This document shows positions 5,889-12,859 of a stretch of 12,859 bases of DNA, piece by piece. The notes beneath the pieces are model-generated. The model ran no database searches. It was not told the DNA's origin and worked only from the letters and a program-made list of their open reading frames with translations. How positions within the stretch are numbered: position 1 is the stretch's first letter; every line of letters begins with the position of its first letter. This DNA is from Eubacteriales Family XIII. Incertae Sedis bacterium (GTDB taxonomy: Bacteria > Bacillota > Clostridia > Peptostreptococcales > Anaerovoracaceae), in assembly GCA_031287295.1 (NCBI GenBank), contig JAITTH010000156.1:1-12859 (forward strand). Direction: 5' to 3'. The position numbers and the translations under genes were made by a program.

Positions 5889-7199
5889 GTGACGTTTCAA
5901 GAAATGAATATTTCTGCGGATATACTCCGCGGACTCAAAAAGATGAACTTTGAAAAGGCAACGCCTGTTCAAAAGGAAGCCATCATGCCGATGAAGGAAG
6001 GAAAGGACGTCGTCGTACTTGCGCCAACCGGCAGCGGAAAGACCGCAGCCTTTGGGATTCCCATCCTCGAAAACATCGATGCGGAAAACGGCTCGGTGCA
6101 GGCACTCATCATCTGCCCCACAAGAGAACTCGCCATGCAGATTGTCGAGGTTTTTAACGCGCTTATGACCTACAAAAAAGGTCTTCGAATCTGTGCCGTC
6201 TACGGCGGAGCAAATATTGAGACACAGATAAAGACGCTCAAAAAAAGACCGCAAATTATTGTGGCAACCCCGGGCAGACTCATGGATCACCTTCGGAGGA
6301 GAACCATTCGAATCAACACCCTGAAGACGGTTGTTCTTGACGAAGCGGACAGAATGCTCGATATGGGCTTTAGCAAAGATGTCAATACCATCCTGGCCCA
6401 GTCGCCCAAAGAACGCCAAACCGTCATGTTTTCCGCCACGATGCCACCCGAGGTAAGACAGATTGCAGCGCAATATCTCATCAATCCGCAGACGATTCAA
6501 CTGGGTGGCGAACAGAAAGCGGTTGACACGGTAACCCAGTATTACGCGGAAGTCGGACCCAAGGAAAAGGAGATGACCCTCGTCAAACTGCTGCGCGATA
6601 GCCGGTACGAAATTGCCTTGGTCTTTGTCTCCCGAAAGCATCTGGCAAAGACACTGGCACGAACCCTTGAGGGCAACGGATTTCGAGCGGCAGCCTTGCA
6701 GGGCAATATGAGTCAAGCGCAAAGAACGCGCGTCATGGCAGATTACAGAAGCGGGAAAATCGATGTGCTTGTTGCCACCGACGTCGCAGCACGAGGCATC
6801 GACGTAAACAACATCGATGTCGTCATCAACTACGATCTACCTCAAGATCCGGACAGTTACATCCACCGAATCGGCAGAACGGGCAGAGCAGGAAAAACCG
6901 GCGACACCTATGCACTCGTATCGCAAAAGGAAGCCTATGAATTTAGGAACATCATCAAGAAGACCAATTCCAAGGTTCAACTCGTCAAACTCGACATGGC
7001 GAAAGATTTCGTATCGCTCAAACAGATTCAGCCTGTAACGAGCGGACGGCAGACGGCAAAGGCTATGGATAACGCCTTCGAATCCATTCTGCTCAAGGAA
7101 AAAGTCTTCAAAGAAGAGCGCAAGAAAGCGTCCAAGAACTACGCAGACAACGGTTTCGCGAAAAAGCGCAATCAGAGGCGCAGACGTATTGCAAAATAA
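5889..7199 (+). CDS. DEAD-box ATP-dependent RNA helicase
   Basis: A 436-residue RNA helicase that unwinds or remodels RNA duplexes with ATP, acting in ribosome assembly, mRNA decay or cold adaptation in related bacteria. It has the full motif set: Q motif (F3, F21, ATPVQ 24-28); Walker A APTGSGKT (45-52); PTRELAMQ; TPGRL; DEAD (151-154); SAT (182-184); ARGID (301-305); HRIGRTGR (326-333). After the two RecA-like domains (to about 375) there is only a basic tail ending in KKRNQRRRRIAK, which probably binds RNA. No DbpA-type RNA-recognition domain is present, so it is closer to the RhlE type, though I do not assign a symbol. The start is GTG 5889, with AAAAAGGAAAAGG (5868-5880) 8 bases upstream. 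No terminator separates it from the next gene. Confidence 0.95.
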   Translation: MTFQEMNISADILRGLKKMNFEKATPVQKEAIMPMKEGKDVVVLAPTGSGKTAAFGIPILENIDAENGSVQALIICPTRELAMQIVEVFNALMTYKKGLRICAVYGGANIETQIKTLKKRPQIIVATPGRLMDHLRRRTIRINTLKTVVLDEADRMLDMGFSKDVNTILAQSPKERQTVMFSATMPPEVRQIAAQYLINPQTIQLGGEQKAVDTVTQYYAEVGPKEKEMTLVKLLRDSRYEIALVFVSRKHLAKTLARTLEGNGFRAAALQGNMSQAQRTRVMADYRSGKIDVLVATDVAARGIDVNNIDVVINYDLPQDPDSYIHRIGRTGRAGKTGDTYALVSQKEAYEFRNIIKKTNSKVQLVKLDMAKDFVSLKQIQPVTSGRQTAKAMDNAFESILLKEKVFKEERKKASKNYADNGFAKKRNQRRRRIAK

Positions 7200-7201
7200 T
7201 A

Positions 7202-7210
7202 TGATATAAT
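7202..7210 (+). promoter_or_regulatory. Extended -10 promoter of the MMPL export operon
   Basis: TG (7202-7203), one base, then a perfect TATAAT (7205-7210). At the matching -35 position (7182-7187) the sequence AGACGT is poor, but an extended -10 can work without it. Initiation would be near 7217, leaving a leader of about 35 bases before the ATG at 7252. The ten bases TGATATAATT are identical to those at the promoter at 5752. Confidence 0.6.
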
Positions 7211-7251
7211 TTCTTTTACGGAAGAGAGCGTGGGACGTGTGTAAAAGATAA

Positions 7252-9330
7252 ATGGATTTCCTATTACGAAAATTGATTCAACACAAGAAACTCGTGACGA
7301 TGCTCTTTTTAGCCACTGCACTTATTGGTCTATGCATGTGGCCGTTCATTAAAGTAAATTACAATATTGTAGATTATCTTCCTGCAAATGCACCTTCGAC
7401 CGAAGCCATTGCGACAATGGAAAAAGAATTCACCGCTACCGTCGCAAACGCACGTGTGATGGTGAAAAACGTTACCATCAACGAAGCCCTCGCGTACAAA
7501 GAAAAACTCAAAGAGATTCCTTCCCTTTCGAGCGTTACTTGGCTTGACGATGTCGTAGACATACGTATTCCGCTCGAAGTTCAGGACAAAGCGCTCGTCG
7601 AGACGTATTATAAAGACGGCAACGCGCTGCTTTCCATGACCATAAAAAAGGGCGATGAGATCTCAACCATCGACAGCATTTACGAACTTCTTGGAAACGA
7701 CGGCTCCGTTTCCGGGCAGGCCGTTACCTATTACACCGCACAAAAAATGTCAGGAAGTGAGACGAAAAAAGCCATGTTCATTGTGGTTCCGCTTATTCTC
7801 TTGCTTCTTATTCTATCGACATCTTCTTGGATCGAGCCGATTCTTTATCTGTTCGCCATCGCCATCGCCATATTCATCAATATGGGCTCAAATCTGCTTC
7901 TTGGGGAAATCTCTTTTATTACTTCATCGGTAAGCCCCATCATGCAGCTCGCAGTGTCTCTCGATTATGCCATTTTTCTTCTGCACAGTTTTCAAACCTA
8001 CCGCAAAGAAACTTCCGACGTCTCCTTGGCCATGAGGAAGGCGATGAAACGGGCACTTCCGACGGTTGCAGCGAGTGCTTTTACCACCATCTTTGGTTTT
8101 GGTGCACTCTGCTTTATGGACTTTCGCGTCGGCTTCGATATGGGGCTTAATTTGGTGAAGGGAGTTTGCCTCAGCCTTCTCTGCGCATCTATTTTTCTCC
8201 CGGCATTTACCCTGTGCTGTTATAAGTTCATTGATCGCACAAAACACAAACCGATTCTATCGCCGATGCAGGGCGTCGGACGCCCCTTGCTCAAGGTGGG
8301 CATCCCCTTCATCATCATCATTATGATACTTGTTGTTCCTTCATTTCTGGGACAGGCTCGTAACAATTTCCTCTACGGAATGGGAGATTTGGCACCGGGA
8401 ACTCGTGCGGGCGTTGACAAAGAAATCATCGAAGATGTCTTTGGGAAATCTATGCCACTCGTTATTCTTGTTCCGCGGGGAGAACCCGGAACGGAGCTTC
8501 TGCTTTCGAATGAGTTGGCAGAGCTTCCGCACATTACATCCGTTATTTCGTACGCGAAGACAGTCGGCAGTGCGATTCCGCCGGAGCTTCTGGAGAAGGA
8601 CCAGCATGACCAATTCTACTCGGAGCATTATGCACGCATTATTTTATATGCAGACGTACCGGATGAAGGCGATGAAGCATTCGCACTTGTGGAAAAGATT
8701 CGTGAAACGTGCAGCAAATATTATGATACTACCTATTCGACAGGAGAGAGCATTACCTTATATGATGTGAAGAATGTGGTCGTTTCCGACAATCGCATCA
8801 CCACAATCATTGCACTTGTCTCTATTGCCTTCGTACTCCTACTCATGTTTCGTTCGCTTACGCTTCCGATTCTTCTCTTGCTGACCATCGAAACATCCAT
8901 CTGGATCAGTATGTCTTATTCCTATTTCTTCAACAGTCCTTTATCGTATATCGGCTATCTCATCGTGAGCGCGGTTCAACTTGGCGCTACTGTGGATTAT
9001 GCTATACTATATACAGATCATTATTTGAAAGAACGTCAGCTAAAACCGAAAAAACAAGCGGCACGCGATGCCCTTGGAAGCTCGTTTCGCTCCATTCTCA
9101 TCTCCGCTGCTGTTCTAATCAGTGCCGGTGGGTCCATGTGGCTTACGTCTACCAATGGAATTGTCAGTGCACTTGGTATGCTGATTGCACGGGGAACATT
9201 GCTGTCTTTTGCTTTGACAACCTGTTTTCTCCCCACCATGCTCATCGTCCTCGATCGATGGATACGTGTAACAACATTGCGCGCAAATTTCTTTACAGGA
9301 ACGGTCAAGAAGGAGAACCACATCCGATGA
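7252..9330 (+). CDS. MMPL/RND-superfamily exporter
   Basis: A 692-residue cytoplasmic membrane transporter with the duplicated MMPL plan. It has one helix (about 13-33), an extracytoplasmic loop (34-174), a five-helix bundle (about 175-330), a seventh helix (about 346-366), a second loop (367-510) and a final five-helix bundle (about 511-680). Each half keeps an Asp-Tyr pair in its core helix, D238-Y239 in VSLDYAIFLLHSF and D582-Y583 in ATVDYAILYTDHY. These correspond to the proton-relay pairs known from MmpL3, so proton-driven export is likely. Members move lipids or hydrophobic compounds; the substrate here is unknown. The ribosome binding site is weak (a GGAAGAGAG is too far at 7220-7228), so expression may be modest. 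Its stop overlaps the next start as ATGA. Confidence 0.92.
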   Translation: MDFLLRKLIQHKKLVTMLFLATALIGLCMWPFIKVNYNIVDYLPANAPSTEAIATMEKEFTATVANARVMVKNVTINEALAYKEKLKEIPSLSSVTWLDDVVDIRIPLEVQDKALVETYYKDGNALLSMTIKKGDEISTIDSIYELLGNDGSVSGQAVTYYTAQKMSGSETKKAMFIVVPLILLLLILSTSSWIEPILYLFAIAIAIFINMGSNLLLGEISFITSSVSPIMQLAVSLDYAIFLLHSFQTYRKETSDVSLAMRKAMKRALPTVAASAFTTIFGFGALCFMDFRVGFDMGLNLVKGVCLSLLCASIFLPAFTLCCYKFIDRTKHKPILSPMQGVGRPLLKVGIPFIIIIMILVVPSFLGQARNNFLYGMGDLAPGTRAGVDKEIIEDVFGKSMPLVILVPRGEPGTELLLSNELAELPHITSVISYAKTVGSAIPPELLEKDQHDQFYSEHYARIILYADVPDEGDEAFALVEKIRETCSKYYDTTYSTGESITLYDVKNVVVSDNRITTIIALVSIAFVLLLMFRSLTLPILLLLTIETSIWISMSYSYFFNSPLSYIGYLIVSAVQLGATVDYAILYTDHYLKERQLKPKKQAARDALGSSFRSILISAAVLISAGGSMWLTSTNGIVSALGMLIARGTLLSFALTTCFLPTMLIVLDRWIRVTTLRANFFTGTVKKENHIR

Positions 9331-11087
9331 AAGTGCTACAGTTGGGACAACATAAATCGCGAAACAGGATCCGGATCCTATCCTGGACCTTTCTTTTGTT
9401 GCTCACCACTTGCATTCCCTCCATCGGTGTGAACTATGGTGAAAAAAACGTAGACAATCCGGTGAAAATGACCACCGAATCAACGAGTCCATCGGATTCT
9501 TCCGTCGAAAAAACCGATAAGACCAAGACATCTACCTCGGATTCGCGAGAAGAGATCATCTATGCGAATCTGTCAGCAGACGGCACGGTTCAAAATCTCT
9601 ATGCCGTCAATCTTTTGCACGCATCAGAAGCGCCAAATTCATCGAGCACAACCGTCCGAGACTACGGCGCGTATTCCAATGTGTCAAATCTGACAAACAC
9701 CGAAAAACTCACTCTTACAGGAGACGAAATTTCCTTTACCGCATCTGTGGAAGATTTCTATTATCAGGCAGATCTGACAAGTAAAGAACTACCCTGGAAC
9801 ATTCAAATCTCTTTTACCTTGGATGGTAAAAAAATCGATCCGCAGGCACTTGCCGGGAAAAGCGGTCATCTGGAAATGACCATCCTACAAGAACCAAAGG
9901 TCGGCACAACAGCAGAACGGATGAAGGTATTTTCCGATCATTACATGTTGCAGACCACCGTTACATTAGATCGGCTCAGATGCCGTAACATCACCGCGCC
10001 AAGCGCACAAATCGCAGCACTTGGGACGAACAATATTCTCACCTTCGTCACCATGCCGGGCAAAAGTCAAAAGATAACGTACAGCTGTGATGTCATCGGT
10101 TTTGAAATGGATGGGATAAGCATAGCTGCGGTGCCCTTCTCGCTTTCTCTTGGTGATTCTGAAGCAGACATCGAAAAACTGCAAACCGGAACAACCGAGA
10201 TCACAGATGCCTCGGCAGAGATTCGTGATGCGCTCAACACCGTGGTCAGTGAGCTTGATCGCGCCGGGCTACAAAACACAGACATGGGACTCGAAAACCT
10301 TGATCTTTCTCAACTTCTTGCACTTCCGCAGCAACTCCATTCGATTGCGGATGGAATCGATCAAGTTGCTTCCGGCGCAGCAGTATTGTCGCAGAATTAT
10401 ACGATGGCATTTGGCGCCTTAGACTCGGCGATGAGCGTCGGTATGCCTGACGGAACAATCGTCATTGATCCAAATGATATCGCTGATGCACTATATGCCG
10501 CGCTAACCAGTGTGCCGGCAATTCTGCCAACATTAGATAAACTCGTCGCTGCCTACAGCTATTACGGCACCGCGTCTACGGCAAAAGGAACGTATGATAC
10601 TGTCCGTCCCGCCTTTTCCGCTGCAGATTCTGCCCTTCCACAGTTCGCAAGTTCGCTCACGCAGATCTCCGCCGGACTTCGTTCCATGGCGACCCAACTA
10701 TCCATCGCATTTAACGACGCAGGAATACAGAGCCTTCCCGAAAAAACCGCTGCTTTACAAGCACAACTTACGACACAGCTCTCACAGTTGCAATCCGGAC
10801 TCAACGAACTGGCAGCCGGCTATAACGAGTTTTACAACGGTCTTATTGAATATACAGATGGCATTACCGAATTCACCGATTTGCTTGCCGAAAAAGAGAT
10901 TCCCCCAACCTCATTTTTGTCCGAAAAAAATCAAAACACAACTTCTGTACAATTTGTCATAAAGACCGCCCCCATCCAAATCGCTGAACCGAGCACAGAA
11001 GATACCACTACGTCACAATCGACAGAAAAAAATGAGGAAGCAACGGGCTTCACCGGTGTCTGGAATCGTTTTGTGGATTTATTCTAA
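9327..11087 (+). CDS. Exported LxxG heptad-repeat protein, MMPL partner
   Basis: A 586-residue protein. The ATG at 9327 overlaps the MMPL stop, with AAGGAGA (9309-9315) upstream; the open frame reaching back to 9138 is only a shadow of MMPL. Residues 10-16 are basic and 17-28 hydrophobic, giving a signal peptide or N-terminal anchor. TTC at 27-29 is a poor lipobox. A Ser/Thr/Lys-rich linker follows, then a domain (about 70-270) with IYANLSADGTVQNLYAVNLL and ELPWNIQISFTLDGKKI, which I recognise from proteins next to MMPL genes in Clostridia. The C-terminal half is helical with X-X-X-Leu-X-X-Gly repeats: G343 and G350, and a regular run G491, G498, G505, G512. It probably forms a long coiled structure outside the cell that works with the exporter. 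The C-terminus is a Thr/Glu-rich tail ending WNRFVDLF, without a membrane helix. Confidence 0.82.
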   Translation: MKVLQLGQHKSRNRIRILSWTFLLLLTTCIPSIGVNYGEKNVDNPVKMTTESTSPSDSSVEKTDKTKTSTSDSREEIIYANLSADGTVQNLYAVNLLHASEAPNSSSTTVRDYGAYSNVSNLTNTEKLTLTGDEISFTASVEDFYYQADLTSKELPWNIQISFTLDGKKIDPQALAGKSGHLEMTILQEPKVGTTAERMKVFSDHYMLQTTVTLDRLRCRNITAPSAQIAALGTNNILTFVTMPGKSQKITYSCDVIGFEMDGISIAAVPFSLSLGDSEADIEKLQTGTTEITDASAEIRDALNTVVSELDRAGLQNTDMGLENLDLSQLLALPQQLHSIADGIDQVASGAAVLSQNYTMAFGALDSAMSVGMPDGTIVIDPNDIADALYAALTSVPAILPTLDKLVAAYSYYGTASTAKGTYDTVRPAFSAADSALPQFASSLTQISAGLRSMATQLSIAFNDAGIQSLPEKTAALQAQLTTQLSQLQSGLNELAAGYNEFYNGLIEYTDGITEFTDLLAEKEIPPTSFLSEKNQNTTSVQFVIKTAPIQIAEPSTEDTTTSQSTEKNEEATGFTGVWNRFVDLF

Positions 11088-12323
11088 ATGAACGATACGC
11101 GAATACCAACAAACGCCGAATTTAACCAAAACCGCGCGATGTTTCTCTGCGTTCTTTCCGCTGCCGTCGTCGGTTTCGCCCTTGGTCTCTCCGATTCTAT
11201 TCTTGCCAATTTTTTCCGAGAAGCCTATGGGGTAGGCGCACAGCAACGGGGACTCATTGAATTTCCACGAGAACTCCCGGGCATCGTCGCGACCTTTGTC
11301 ATTGCAGCACTCTCTTTTCTCCGCAATGTTCGTACCGCCATCGTGGCACAATGCCTGTGTGCTGTCGGAATGCTCATTCTCGGTCTCTTTCGTCCCTCCT
11401 TTTTCTTAATGTGCATATTCATCTTCATTTATTCACTCGGGCAGCATATGTACATTCCATTGGGCGACAGCATCGGTCTTTCCCTCTCCAAGCAAGAAAA
11501 CATGGGACGTGTCCTCGGAAAATTGAACAGCGTCCGCATGGCTTTTCTCATGGTCGCAGGCGTGATTACGTTCTTCGGATTCCGTTTCGGTTTCTTTGAC
11601 TTTGAGACCCCCGTCCTCGTCTTTCTCTTGAGTGCCATTTGCTTCATCATCATCGCCATCCTGAATGGTATGCTCACGCGCCATCTTCCCGAAGCCGTAC
11701 AAAAAAAAGAAGAGCGTCCCAAGCTGGTCTTTCGACGCGAATATCTGAGATATTATATGATCTGTGCCTTGTATGGAGGGCGCAAACAAATCATGCTCGT
11801 CTTCAGTCCATGGGTGCTCATTGAACTGCTCGATTTCCACGCCGATACCATTTCAATCCTCGCGGTAATCGGCTCCTTCATCGGCATCTTTTTCATTCCG
11901 CTTGTCGGAAAGCTCATCGACCGGTTTGGCGTACGTAGAATTATGATTGCGGAAGCACTGGCATTCATTTCCGTCTATGTTGCCTATGGTTTTTTAAGCA
12001 AATGGATTACAGAAAATGTTGTTATTTTGACCGGATTTTCCATGATGATGGTCTACTTGCTGAACATCATCGATCGCATGTCGGCGCAGTTTTACATGGT
12101 TCGTTCCATCTATATGCGCTCCATTGCCATTACACCGGAAGATGTAACACCTTCACTTTCGCTTGGCATGGCCATCGATCACGTTGTCGCTATTGTCGGC
12201 GCATTTCTTTGTGGAACCGTTTGGGAAATCTGGGGACCGGAATACGTCTTCCTGATCGCCGGAATCCTCTCCCTACTCAATGGACTCGTCGCTGCAGGAA
12301 TCAAGAAACAAAACATCGATTGA
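11088..12323 (+). CDS. MFS transporter, 12-helix, substrate unknown
   Basis: A 411-residue major facilitator protein of the cytoplasmic membrane with about 12 hydrophobic helices. A central cytoplasmic loop (about 200-225, HLPEAVQKKEERPKLVFRRE) divides the halves. The second half carries an MFS-type loop GKLIDRFGVRRIMIAEAL between its helices 2 and 3. The N-terminal half includes LGLSDSILANFFREAYGV and SLGQHMYIPLGDSIGLSL. I cannot assign a substrate or subfamily. The ATG at 11088 immediately follows the stop of the heptad-repeat gene (TAA-ATG). The ribosome binding site is weak, which suggests translational coupling. The in-frame ATG at 11139 would remove a polar N-terminus but has no better site. 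It may be part of the same export function or simply a passenger of the operon. Confidence 0.88.
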   Translation: MNDTRIPTNAEFNQNRAMFLCVLSAAVVGFALGLSDSILANFFREAYGVGAQQRGLIEFPRELPGIVATFVIAALSFLRNVRTAIVAQCLCAVGMLILGLFRPSFFLMCIFIFIYSLGQHMYIPLGDSIGLSLSKQENMGRVLGKLNSVRMAFLMVAGVITFFGFRFGFFDFETPVLVFLLSAICFIIIAILNGMLTRHLPEAVQKKEERPKLVFRREYLRYYMICALYGGRKQIMLVFSPWVLIELLDFHADTISILAVIGSFIGIFFIPLVGKLIDRFGVRRIMIAEALAFISVYVAYGFLSKWITENVVILTGFSMMMVYLLNIIDRMSAQFYMVRSIYMRSIAITPEDVTPSLSLGMAIDHVVAIVGAFLCGTVWEIWGPEYVFLIAGILSLLNGLVAAGIKKQNID

Positions 12324-12328
12324 AGCAT

Positions 12329-12366
12329 AAAAAAATTCGCAAAGAGAGAAATCTATCCTTGCGAAT
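12329..12366 (-). terminator. Intrinsic terminator of the cyclophilin gene
   Basis: Read on the minus strand, ATTCGCAA (12366-12359) pairs with TTGCGAAT (12342-12335). The stem extends by three more pairs including a G-U. A run of seven T residues (12335-12329) follows. The plus strand shows no T-run after the stem, so this serves the minus-strand gene mainly. It lies directly behind the MFS stop in the convergent gap. Confidence 0.8.
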
Positions 12367-12371
12367 CAATG

Positions 12372-12388
12372 AGCTAAAGGGGTTAGCT
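12372..12388. other. Small hairpin in the convergent gap
   Basis: AGCTAA (12372-12377) and TTAGCT (12383-12388) form a 6-bp stem with a 5-base loop AGGGG. It lies between the cyclophilin stop and its terminator. No T-run is attached on either strand. It may add stability to the transcript 3' end or be chance. Confidence 0.3.
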
Positions 12389-12406
12389 TACGCGAAAAGG
12401 AATTGC

Positions 12407-12859
12407 TTAGACTTGCCGAATGCTCTGAATGACAACCGGTTCTAAGGGCTTGTCATTTGTATCTGTCTTCACATCGGAAATGCGATCGACAACATCCATC
12501 CCACTCACGACGTGTCCAAACGATGCGTAATCACCATCTAAGAACGTCGCATCTTCATTCGTAATGAAAAATTGGCTGCTGGCGGAATTCTTGTTGGCCG
12601 AACGCGCCATACTGATGACGCCACGTACGTGACTGATCGAATTTGAATGTCCATTCGAGGAAAATTCTCCTTCAATCTTGTCGTCTGATCCGCCTGTTCC
12701 GTTACCAAGTGGGTCACCGCCCTGAATCATAAACCCTTTTATCACACGGTGGAATGTGAGCCCGTCATAAAAGTTGGCATTCACAAGCTTTAAAAAATTC
12801 TCTGTCGTCACCGGAGCAACATCCGGGTCCAACTCCAGAACAATGACCCCGCCGTCTTC
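12407..12859 (-). CDS. Cyclophilin-type peptidyl-prolyl cis-trans isomerase, 5'-partial
   Basis: The frame is open from the right edge to the stop at 12407-12409, leaving 150 residues of a cyclophilin that catalyses proline cis-trans isomerisation in protein folding. The visible start is GGVIVLELDPDVAPVTTENF, the usual first strand and helix. It is followed by the catalytic segment FHRVIKGFMIQGGDP with its Arg, then GVISMARSANKNSASSQFFI with the conserved Met-Ala and Gln-Phe-Phe, and FGHVVSGMDVVDRI near the end. All core catalytic residues are visible. The TTG at 12832 is internal to the first strand and not the real start. The missing part may hold only a few residues or a signal peptide or lipoprotein anchor, so location (cytosolic or extracellular) cannot be told. 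It is transcribed towards the MFS gene. Confidence 0.95.
   Translation of the reverse strand, partial: EDGGVIVLELDPDVAPVTTENFLKLVNANFYDGLTFHRVIKGFMIQGGDPLGNGTGGSDDKIEGEFSSNGHSNSISHVRGVISMARSANKNSASSQFFITNEDATFLDGDYASFGHVVSGMDVVDRISDVKTDTNDKPLEPVVIQSIRQV

Noticed and set aside
5844..6722. 292-codon open frame on the minus strand opposite the helicase
   Set aside because: It mirrors the helicase codons, is rich in Cys, His and Arg without any domain pattern, and has no ribosome binding site context. It is a shadow frame.
9138..9326. Upstream extension of the heptad-repeat protein
   Set aside because: It is a shadow of the end of the MMPL gene. ATG 9327 with AAGGAGA gives a proper signal-peptide N-terminus.
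12002..12445. 147-codon plus-strand frame across the MFS end and the convergent gap
   Set aside because: It overlaps the MFS gene in another frame, has unusual His/Cys/Arg composition and runs through the cyclophilin terminator.

Overview
The window reads as a Bacillota (Firmicutes) chromosome segment, probably Clostridia-like. The grounds are strong GGAGG-type ribosome binding sites, a Gram-positive style lipoprotein signal, a Walk/PhoP-like two-component pair, and gene families common in anaerobic Gram-positives: VTC / DUF4956 / Cthe_2159-type lipoprotein, and MMPL with an LxxG heptad-repeat partner. Species cannot be named from the sequence alone. There are ten protein genes, nine on the plus strand and one at the right end on the minus strand. 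I see no rRNA, tRNA, CRISPR array, insertion sequence or integrase.

Left part (1-3120). The C-terminal part of a DHA2/EmrB-QacA type drug exporter enters from the left edge. A 199-base gap follows, holding a perfect 9-bp hairpin and repeat motifs. Then comes a two-component system: an OmpR/PhoB-type response regulator and a membrane histidine kinase that starts at a TTG inside the regulator's last codons.

Middle part (3121-5837). A 142-base gap with a perfect 10-bp inverted repeat leads into a compact three-gene operon. It encodes a VTC-domain (polyphosphate polymerase-like) protein, a DUF4956 membrane protein and a Cthe_2159-like beta-helix surface lipoprotein. A strong intrinsic terminator closes it. 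This module is the most interesting part of the window: a cytosolic polyphosphate-type polymerase, a membrane protein and a carbohydrate-binding lipoprotein, lying directly behind a sensor pair that may control them.

Right part (5838-12859). A DEAD-box RNA helicase follows. The best promoter for it lies inside the end of the lipoprotein gene, upstream of the terminator, so the terminator may act as a leader attenuator. An extended -10 promoter then precedes a tightly packed export operon: an MMPL/RND transporter, an exported LxxG heptad-repeat partner (ATGA overlap) and a 12-helix MFS transporter (start abutting the preceding stop). A minus-strand cyclophilin (peptidyl-prolyl isomerase) converges from the right edge and has its own terminator in the convergent gap.
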